Source: Bacillus sp. ISL-51 (GTDB taxonomy: Bacteria; Bacillota; Bacilli; Bacillales; Bacillaceae). Taken from it: a stretch of DNA of 64,000 bases. Under the pieces are notes generated by a model. That model made no database searches, was not told where the DNA came from, and was given only the letters and a program-made list of their open reading frames with translations. The stretch lies in assembly GCF_018613535.1 (NCBI RefSeq), contig NZ_JAGGQB010000003.1:186001-250000 (forward strand). Direction: 5' to 3'. The translations under genes and the position numbers were made by a program. How positions within the stretch are numbered: position 1 is the first letter of the stretch; every line of letters begins with the position of its first letter. This document shows, one piece after another, positions 54,912 to 61,602 of the stretch.

Positions 54912-57086
54912 TTACTTTTCCCCGAAGATTACTTTTACAGCTTTCTCGGATGATTCTCCGGTTTCCAAATAACAAAATTTCTCATAAAAAGGACCGAATG
55001 ATTCCGGAAGAACATAGTCTTCTGATTCAGTTTCTTTTACCCATTCAATGACATCACCGGTTTCCTTCACAAGCGGTCCCGGCGCTTCTTTCTCAAAGTC
55101 AAAGTAAAAGCCTCTGAGTTTATCGCGATATGTCTCAATATCAGGTACATAAAACAGCATCGGTCTTTTTAAATTTGCATAATCGAAGAAAACAGAAGAA
55201 TAGTCCGTTATGAGTAAGTCTGAGACCATGTACAGCTCACGAATATCCTCGTAACTGGAGAAGTCATATGCAAATCCTTCATAAGGACCCAGATCAAAGT
55301 TTTCTGCCACCAGATAATGCATCCTTAAAATAATGACATAGCGATCACCTATCGCTTCTCTCAATTGGTGAAGGTCTAAATCAAGATCAAACTTATATTT
55401 CCCCTTCTTATAAAACTGGTCATCCCGCCACGTCGGCGCATAGATAATGACTTTTTTATCTTGGGGAAGATTCATTTTTTCTTTTAACGTTTTGATAACA
55501 GAAGGGCTGTTATCTGTCTGAAGAAAATCATTCCGCGGATAACCCGATTCAATCATCGTTTTATTAAACTGAAATGCTCTTGCGAAAATTTCAGTAGAAT
55601 ACGCATTCGGTGATATCAGGTAATCCCATTTGGATGCCTCAGCCGTAAAGTTTCTTTTATATTTTTCCGTGTTTGTACCCGGCATATGCACTTCATCCAT
55701 ATCCACGGCAAGACGCTTTAAAGGCGTTCCGTGCCATGTTTGGACGTATGTCGTATGTTCAGGTTTTGGAATCCATAATGGCAAACGGCTGTTGACAACC
55801 CAATACTCCGCTCTTGCCATAGCAAACAGCCATTTTAAAGAGAAGCGTTCCATATAAGGAATTCCTTTATCTTTAAATGTCTGTGAATAAGCAGGATTTA
55901 CACTCCAGCACAGCCGGTATTCAGGCATTTCTTTGCTCATGTATTCATAAATCGCACGCGGGTTGCAGCTGTATTGTTTTCCGGCAAAGCTTTCAAACAT
56001 CACAAGCTTCTGTTTGACAGGCAGTTTTCCTGCAAATTTAAACCCGGCTTTATAAGTGTTTTGAATTCTTCTTTCAATGAATTTTTTCAGCTTGTTTTTT
56101 CTTTTACGGAAAAAAGCGGCGCCGCGTTTCAGCTTGCCTTTTACAAAATACTCTGCGCGGGTGCTGAAGCTGTAATCATTCATTCTCAGATGAAGGTATT
56201 TCGTTTTCTTTTTTGTGAATACATGAAATCTGGCAGGCCCTGTTTCTGTTTTAAGAACAGCGAATTGATTAGGGTTTACATGCTCAGTTTTTAACACCTT
56301 TAAAGGTTTGCTGTTGGTGATAATTTCTTCGCCTGTCTCAGCATCTTCAAATATGAATTGAATGTGAAATTGAAAAATGAGCTGCTGGTTTAATTCTTTA
56401 TATAGAGAGTGTAAGTCAATCTTTGTATCAAAGCCTATCGTTTCAAGCTTCGATTGATCATGAACATATTCAGAAAGATCATGCCTCGGCACATCATGAA
56501 GCGGGTACTTCAGGATGAGAGGCTCCTCATCTTTGCCTTTTTTCATTTTCAATATCAGATTTTTTTCTTTTATCTTTAGTGCTTCTGCCGCATTCAGACG
56601 AAAAGCAAACCCCTTCAGGTTCAAGATGCCTTCAGATGTCAGCTCGATCTCATCAATTCGCGTGACGAATTTTTTCAGCAATAATTTTAAAGAAAAATTC
56701 CCCTTTTTGGTTGTGTAAGGGAAAAAGAAAACGTTATTAGCCTCATCTTTATAATGGGACAGCTCAATGGGTTCATGGCTGGATTTCAGTCTTTTTTTGC
56801 TGATATCACTGTCATCATTAAAAAAGGATACATAGAAATCCAGACATCCTCTGTTTTCCACGTGGTCCGAAAGCAAGTGGATATCAATGACGGCATGAAA
56901 TTGCTGATCTTGTTCATCAATTTTTTTTAAAGGGACGGAAAGTTCTGCTTTTGTCTTACGGTTTAAAATCTGAAGATTGGGCTCTTCCGTTAATGCTGCA
57001 TTCTCACATGAAATAGTAATGCTGAGTTTCTCTTCCTCTATATTAAGATGCTTCAACTTGTAACTGACAGGATTTTCTATACCCAT
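54912..57086 (-). CDS. tagF: TagF, poly(glycerol phosphate) polymerase
   Basis: 724 residues (746 in 168). N-terminal about 330 residues are a beta-rich region and a basic membrane-association segment (KRGAAFFRKRKNKLKKFIERR). The C-terminal CDP-glycerol glycerophosphotransferase domain (about 345-720) has TWHGTPLKRL, IYAPTWRDDQF, RMHYLVA and the LITDYSSVFFDYA site. It extends the glycerol-phosphate chain. TarL (ribitol) is excluded by context: tagD is present and no tarI/tarJ is in the window. Follows the GT2 gene by 49 bases. Confidence 0.92.
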   Translation of the reverse strand: MGIENPVSYKLKHLNIEEEKLSITISCENAALTEEPNLQILNRKTKAELSVPLKKIDEQDQQFHAVIDIHLLSDHVENRGCLDFYVSFFNDDSDISKKRLKSSHEPIELSHYKDEANNVFFFPYTTKKGNFSLKLLLKKFVTRIDEIELTSEGILNLKGFAFRLNAAEALKIKEKNLILKMKKGKDEEPLILKYPLHDVPRHDLSEYVHDQSKLETIGFDTKIDLHSLYKELNQQLIFQFHIQFIFEDAETGEEIITNSKPLKVLKTEHVNPNQFAVLKTETGPARFHVFTKKKTKYLHLRMNDYSFSTRAEYFVKGKLKRGAAFFRKRKNKLKKFIERRIQNTYKAGFKFAGKLPVKQKLVMFESFAGKQYSCNPRAIYEYMSKEMPEYRLCWSVNPAYSQTFKDKGIPYMERFSLKWLFAMARAEYWVVNSRLPLWIPKPEHTTYVQTWHGTPLKRLAVDMDEVHMPGTNTEKYKRNFTAEASKWDYLISPNAYSTEIFARAFQFNKTMIESGYPRNDFLQTDNSPSVIKTLKEKMNLPQDKKVIIYAPTWRDDQFYKKGKYKFDLDLDLHQLREAIGDRYVIILRMHYLVAENFDLGPYEGFAYDFSSYEDIRELYMVSDLLITDYSSVFFDYANLKRPMLFYVPDIETYRDKLRGFYFDFEKEAPGPLVKETGDVIEWVKETESEDYVLPESFGPFYEKFCYLETGESSEKAVKVIFGEK

Positions 57087-57135
57087 AAAATAAGTCTACT
57101 CCTCTATTTCAATTAAACATATCCAATTACAATAA

Positions 57136-58674
57136 TTATTTTGTCACTTTTAACGAAAGGTTCTCCTTCACCGTCCGATAAAATTGATATTGTCGTCCGT
57201 TTGCCTCTGCCATTACCTTCTGATCGTCTTCTCTATATAAAGTGACACGTTCATAATCGTTATAAATGATATACATAATATAACCGCCAAGTCCGATCTT
57301 TTCAATATCGCTCAACGGAATTTCAAGCGTATACCGCCCGTCTCCCAAGGATTGGACTGAAAACTGATGATATACTTTCATATTGTCTCTGTGCTGAAAC
57401 TGTACATATTGGGCATTATTTCTGTCTTGTCCGAACAGTCGGAAGGTGATTGCGAATTTTCCATCCGACAACTCTGTGCTTTCCGTTTCACCGTGCATCC
57501 GCAGTTCGATTAATTTGTTTTCTTCGTCTGCCAGCGGGCTTTCTAAATAAGCCAAACCGTCTTTTGTTACGATATTTTTATTCGGCTCTTTTTTAGACCA
57601 GCTAAACAGCTTTTCAACCTCATCATACCGTTTTTGATTCAGCAGCCGGTAAGCGGTTTTATGAATCGGGTGAAAGAACGTTTCAGAGATATCATATTTT
57701 GTTTTCTTTAAAACACTCAGAATTTCATTGAATTTATTGTAATAGGCTTCCTTATTTTCGCTTTTCAAAAAGTGCATTCTATCGAAAAGGCGCGTAATGG
57801 AATCGAATTCAATCAGACGGTTCATAGCCATCTTTTCTTTTTCAGCATCCAACTTTTTATTCAGAATATACTTCATAACCGCTATGTTGGTGTCGGTTTT
57901 TTCCATTATATTCGTCTGTTTTGTAAGTGACTCGTTGTTGTCCATTCTGTTCAGATAATAGATCGGTTCTGTTGAGGTTGAGATATCTCCGCACGACAAA
58001 AGAACATCCATAAAAAATTGCTTATCTTCAGCAAATTTCATTTCCGGATATCTGATATTATTGTCTTTTAGGAATTGTAAGTTCATCATTCTTGCACGCG
58101 GTCCGAGATGATAGAAAATATGCCGGATTGAAAATGGAGAGACTTTCTCTCTGTTCAGTGCAGACTCATGCTTCCCGATCGCTTTTTGCCCGTTCACTTG
58201 CATCTCAATCGTCTTTCCAACCGCATAATTCACATTATTTTTTTCGAGCATATCGAATAAAATTTTAACTCCGTTTGGCGCAAACCAATCATCAGCATCT
58301 AAAAATGTAATGTATTTTGCGTTTGCAAGTTCAATTCCCAGATTTCTCGGATAAGCCGGTGTTCCGGTATTGTTTTTCAGAAATGCGACTGTAATATTCT
58401 CATACAGTTCGGCGTATTCAGTCAGAATATTTCTTGAATCATCTGTAGAGCAATCATCGACCAGAATTAAAGAAATATGCTGAAAGCCGATATTTTGAAG
58501 AATGACTGAATCAACGGTTTTTCTTACATATTGTTCTGCATTATAAACAGGCACCACTACTGCGACCTTTTTCTCGTCTGTCAGAGCTTCTTTGTTTAAA
58601 ATCGTATATTCACGTTCTTCTATGGACGGCTTGGACTCTTTTTTATTCAATTTAAAAAAGTTACTAAGATTCAT
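57136..58674 (-). CDS. GT2 glycosyltransferase, TarS-like, probably decorates teichoic acid
   Basis: 512 residues. N-terminal GT2 catalytic domain (about 30-290): AVVVPVYNAEQYVRKTVDSV, VDDCSTDDS, FLDADDWFAP (metal-binding DxD) and the EDKQFFMDVL acceptor-side motif. It is followed by helices and a C-terminal beta domain (about 385-505, …AITFRLFGQDRNNAQYV…). This architecture resembles TarS/TarQ/GgaA, not TagE (a GT4 enzyme of about 673 aa that adds glucose in 168). It stands where tagE stands in 168, so it probably adds a sugar (GlcNAc, GalNAc or Glc) to the glycerol-phosphate chain. The sugar cannot be told from the sequence. AGAGGAG 9 bases before ATG; own promoter at 58722-58750. Confidence 0.82.
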   Translation of the reverse strand: MNLSNFFKLNKKESKPSIEEREYTILNKEALTDEKKVAVVVPVYNAEQYVRKTVDSVILQNIGFQHISLILVDDCSTDDSRNILTEYAELYENITVAFLKNNTGTPAYPRNLGIELANAKYITFLDADDWFAPNGVKILFDMLEKNNVNYAVGKTIEMQVNGQKAIGKHESALNREKVSPFSIRHIFYHLGPRARMMNLQFLKDNNIRYPEMKFAEDKQFFMDVLLSCGDISTSTEPIYYLNRMDNNESLTKQTNIMEKTDTNIAVMKYILNKKLDAEKEKMAMNRLIEFDSITRLFDRMHFLKSENKEAYYNKFNEILSVLKKTKYDISETFFHPIHKTAYRLLNQKRYDEVEKLFSWSKKEPNKNIVTKDGLAYLESPLADEENKLIELRMHGETESTELSDGKFAITFRLFGQDRNNAQYVQFQHRDNMKVYHQFSVQSLGDGRYTLEIPLSDIEKIGLGGYIMYIIYNDYERVTLYREDDQKVMAEANGRQYQFYRTVKENLSLKVTK

Positions 58675-58721
58675 TTTTAAATTCTCCTCTTATTGTCTAG
58701 CTTTTTCAAAAGCGCATAACA

Positions 58722-58750
58722 AATATAGCGAAAATAACCTTATATTACAA
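58722..58750 (-). promoter_or_regulatory. SigA-type promoter of the GT2-tagF unit
   Basis: On the minus strand TTGTAA (58750-58745) and TATATT (58727-58722) are exactly 17 bases apart, 48 bases before the GT2 gene. The -35 touches the base of the tagD terminator stem. Confidence 0.6.
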
Positions 58751-58784
58751 GAAGTACTCCCTCTTCTGAAGGGAGTACTTCTTT
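58750..58784 (-). terminator. Hairpin after tagD
   Basis: AGAAGTACTCCCT (58750-58762) pairs perfectly with AGGGAGTACTTCT (58770-58782). A very strong stem, but the minus-strand tail is TTCTTGTAATAT, so termination may be partial. Confidence 0.75.
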
Positions 58785-58810
58785 ATTATCTGCATATCCG
58801 AATGTTTCAA

Positions 58811-59200
58811 TTACACCCCGGCAATTTCTTTTTTAATCTGCGTAGTAGAGATGCCTTCAGTTCTGGGAAGATAGACGACTTCGCATTGATCTTTAAGGAA
58901 ATCAAATTTGCCTTCCCAATCGTCTCCCATAACGAACACATCGATGTTATGATCTGCTACATCCCGTACTTTTTGATCCCAGCTGTTCTCAGGAATAACC
59001 TCGTCTACATAACGGATGGTTTCCAGAATCAACTTTCTGTGTTCATAGCTGTGGTATGCTTTTTTCTGTTTTTGAAGATTGAACTCGTCAGTTGAAATTG
59101 CAACGACCAGGTAATCTCCAAGCTGCTTTGCGCGCTCAAGCAGTTTAATATGACCCCAATGCAGTAAATCAAAAGTTCCGTAAGTTATGACCTTCTTCAT
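58811..59200 (-). CDS. tagD: TagD, glycerol-3-phosphate cytidylyltransferase
   Basis: 129 residues, as in B. subtilis. Makes CDP-glycerol for TagB and TagF. HWGH nucleotidyl-transfer motif at 14-17 (YGTFDLLHWGHIKLL) and RTEGISTTQIK at the end. GAAAGGAGC upstream of the ATG. Confidence 0.98.
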   Translation of the reverse strand: MKKVITYGTFDLLHWGHIKLLERAKQLGDYLVVAISTDEFNLQKQKKAYHSYEHRKLILETIRYVDEVIPENSWDQKVRDVADHNIDVFVMGDDWEGKFDFLKDQCEVVYLPRTEGISTTQIKKEIAGV

Positions 59201-59312
59201 GAAAACAAAAGCTCCTTTCTGTATTCATACGTATAACAAGTAACTGCCCGTCATAGCCGGCGCAGCTGTATCCTTAATCACTAAAGTGCCAATTTCGTAC
59301 TCATGGAACCTA

Positions 59313-59341
59313 ATTATATCACATAGCCCTGAAAAGGTTAA
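59313..59341 (-). promoter_or_regulatory. Promoter of tagD
   Basis: On the minus strand TTAACC (59341-59336), 17 bases, then TATAAT (59318-59313), preceded by TGA to give an extended -10 (TG-A-TATAAT). Confidence 0.75.
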
Positions 59342-59486
59342 GCTTATGTAAAGATCACGCCGGTTCCACTTATTTACAAATCTTGTTTTACTAGGAGTTT
59401 AGCAGGGTTTTGCGTCGTATGATTTAAAAAATGTTATCTTATTTATAATTTTGTAAAATGATTGTTAAGTTTAGCTGAAGGTTCTA

Positions 59487-59495
59487 TGTTAAAAT
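59487..59495 (+). promoter_or_regulatory. Extended -10 of tagA
   Basis: TG-T-TAAAAT, an extended -10 box without a good -35, about 60 bases before tagA. Confidence 0.5.
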
Positions 59496-59554
59496 AAAGC
59501 TTAGCCTTAATAACTGAACTTGAGAAAATCCCGTATAAAAGGAGGGCGAAACAG

Positions 59555-60325
59555 ATGCAGACTGAAATGGTGCACAACCTTTCTTATGTTAATGGAAATT
59601 TACAGGAGTTTATTTCATATTTAGACACTTATTATATCGCACAAAATCAAGGAGCCGTCATTGCGACGGTCAACCCGGAAATCGGATATGCGGCGGCTAA
59701 AAATAAAGGTTATCATAATGTCATTTCATCGGCGGATTTCGTCCTGCCGGATGGTATTGGCGTCGTGTTAATGTCGCGTTTGACCCAGCACCCGCTAAAA
59801 TCAAGGATTGCGGGATTTGATGTTTTTATCTCACTGCTCGGTCTCGCAAACCAGCAGTCTAAAAAAATATTTTTATACGGCGCAAAACAGGAAGTGCTGG
59901 AAGCGGTTTTGAATCGGATCGCCAAAGAATATCCCCAGATTGATGTCGTCGGATACAGCGACGGCTACGCCGCGGATAAGCGTTTTGTCGCCAAACAGAT
60001 TTCCAGGGCGAAACCTGATATTGTGTTTGTCGCTTTAGGGTACCCGCATCAGGAACATTTTATTTATGAATACAAGCATCTCTTTCCACAGGCTGTAGCA
60101 ATCGGTTTGGGCGGAAGCTTTGATGTATTCAGCGGAACGGTAAAAAGAGCGCCTAAATGGATGATCAAAACAAATTTAGAGTGGTTTTACAGACTTGTTA
60201 TGAATCCTTGGAGATGGAAAAGGATGCTGAACATTCCGAAGTATGCTTTCACCGTTCTGCGAGATAATAAATCAAATAAAAGCCTTTACCCCGAACAGGC
60301 TGAAGATCAGACAAAACAGCTTTAA
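59555..60325 (+). CDS. tagA: TagA, ManNAc transferase (linkage unit)
   Basis: 256 residues, WecG/TagA/CpsF (GT26) family. Adds ManNAc from UDP-ManNAc to undecaprenyl-PP-GlcNAc. Thr38 (ATVNPEIG) and Asp66 (LPDGIGVV) match the catalytic/substrate residues of the family. The C-terminal basic part (…WFYRLVMNPWRWKRML…) binds the membrane. GGAGGGCG precedes the ATG. Confidence 0.97.
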   Translation: MQTEMVHNLSYVNGNLQEFISYLDTYYIAQNQGAVIATVNPEIGYAAAKNKGYHNVISSADFVLPDGIGVVLMSRLTQHPLKSRIAGFDVFISLLGLANQQSKKIFLYGAKQEVLEAVLNRIAKEYPQIDVVGYSDGYAADKRFVAKQISRAKPDIVFVALGYPHQEHFIYEYKHLFPQAVAIGLGGSFDVFSGTVKRAPKWMIKTNLEWFYRLVMNPWRWKRMLNIPKYAFTVLRDNKSNKSLYPEQAEDQTKQL

Positions 60326-60358
60326 ACAAAATATAACAGCAAAAGAGATTGGTAATCT

Positions 60359-61513
60359 ATGAACTTGCGATCTTTATTCGCCACTTTATATTCTATATAT
60401 CTATCTGTTCTCGGCGTCTTGTTCAAACGGATAAAACCCGGGAATCGGGTCACGCTTTTGGTTTCTTTTGAGGAAAACGCACAGGCTGTCATTCGTTCTT
60501 ACAAGACGCACGCTGAATCACTTTCCTATGATGTAACGGTTCTTTATACCAGACATGCCGTCAGTTTAAAGAATGAGCTCTCGGGGATTCACTCATTTTA
60601 TCTTAACGAGAAAAACCCGCTTCACCTTTGGAAGGCTGTTTCTCTCTTATTTAAGAGCAAATTTGTGATCACTGATAATTACTTTCTTCTGACAAGCGTA
60701 TTAAACGGCCGGCCGCAGACCAAGTGCATTCAAGTTTGGCATGCGAACGGTTCGTTGAAAAAGTTTGGTTTGGAGGATGTGACAAATCAAGACCGGACTC
60801 AATCAGACATCAAACGATTTAAAAAGGTATACAGTTCATTTGATTTTGTCACAGCCGGTTCCGATGCAATGACTGACATCTTTAAAAAGTCATTCGGAAT
60901 ACAGGACAGCCAAGTATTAAAAACAGGAGTGCCGCTGACTGACGTATATTATGATGAGAGCAAACATGCTTTACAACATAAATGGCAGAAAAAAATCATA
61001 CTGTATGCCCCTACATTCAGGGATTATGATATGCAATCGGTTCGTCTCCCATTCACCGAGGAGCAGCTGGCCGGCCCGTTAAACGGGGAGTATGTGCTGC
61101 TTGTCAAGCTTCATCCTGCCGTGCAGCATCATATCACGATCCCGTCTGAAAACGAATATATCAAAAATGTGTCTGATCTCCATCTGCACGGTCTTTTGAA
61201 AGCTGCTGATATATTGATTACAGATTACTCATCCGTTCCTTTTGAATTTGCGATCTTAAATAAACCGATCCTTTTTTTCACGTATGATCTTGAAGAATAC
61301 GACCGAAAACGCGGGTTAATCGATCATTATGAAACCGTCATTCCCGGAAAAGCATGCCGTGACAGTGAATCACTGCTGAAGGCGATCATAAAAGGATCGT
61401 ACAATTTGAAAGAAATAAAGCAGTTCTCTGATACATGGAATAAGTATTCAGAAGGAAATTCGAGTGAAAAATTATTAATGTTTGTGGAGAAACAAATAAA
61501 GAAAAGTGACTGA
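60359..61513 (+). CDS. tagB: TagB, teichoic acid primase
   Basis: 384 residues. Adds the first glycerol phosphate to the ManNAc-GlcNAc lipid. CDP-glycerol glycerophosphotransferase domain with QVWHANGSLKKFG, ILYAPTFRDYDM and DILITDYSSVPFEFA. An N-terminal amphipathic/hydrophobic segment (SLFATLYSIYLSVLGVLF) anchors it. Weak ribosome site; 33 bases after tagA. In 168 tagC follows; here a terminator follows directly. Confidence 0.96.
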   Translation: MNLRSLFATLYSIYLSVLGVLFKRIKPGNRVTLLVSFEENAQAVIRSYKTHAESLSYDVTVLYTRHAVSLKNELSGIHSFYLNEKNPLHLWKAVSLLFKSKFVITDNYFLLTSVLNGRPQTKCIQVWHANGSLKKFGLEDVTNQDRTQSDIKRFKKVYSSFDFVTAGSDAMTDIFKKSFGIQDSQVLKTGVPLTDVYYDESKHALQHKWQKKIILYAPTFRDYDMQSVRLPFTEEQLAGPLNGEYVLLVKLHPAVQHHITIPSENEYIKNVSDLHLHGLLKAADILITDYSSVPFEFAILNKPILFFTYDLEEYDRKRGLIDHYETVIPGKACRDSESLLKAIIKGSYNLKEIKQFSDTWNKYSEGNSSEKLLMFVEKQIKKSD

Positions 61514-61546
61514 ACACTTGCCGGAAACAGACGGCGAGTGTTTTTT
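61514..61546 (+). terminator. Terminator of tagAB
   Basis: ACACTTGCCG (61514-61523) pairs with CGGCGAGTGT (61532-61541) with one G-T pair, then TTTTTT. Confidence 0.85.
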
Positions 61547-61568
61547 ATACGCTGCGCAACATCATACT

Positions 61569-61602
61569 AAAAAGGGCTGAAGCGATCACTTCAGCCCTTT
61601 TT
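61569..61602. terminator. Terminator of lytD
   Basis: AAAAAGGGCTGAAG (61569-61582) pairs with CTTCAGCCCTTTTT (61589-61602); usable on both strands, at the lytD stop codon. Confidence 0.92.

Larger units (their letters stand above)
59201..59554. promoter_or_regulatory. tagD-tagA divergent promoter region
   Basis: A 354-base region with no gene. It holds the tagD promoter (59313-59341) with a leader of about 105 bases, and a tagA -10 region (59487-59495). In B. subtilis this region binds PhoP-P, which represses tag genes on phosphate starvation; two TGTTAA hexamers (59463-59468, 59487-59492) are present but without the regular 11-base period. Confidence 0.6.

Noticed and set aside
54912-57086. 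TarL ribitol-phosphate polymerase
   Set aside because: TarL and TagF are close in sequence, but tagD and tagB are here and no tarI/tarJ, so glycerol phosphate is the likely monomer.
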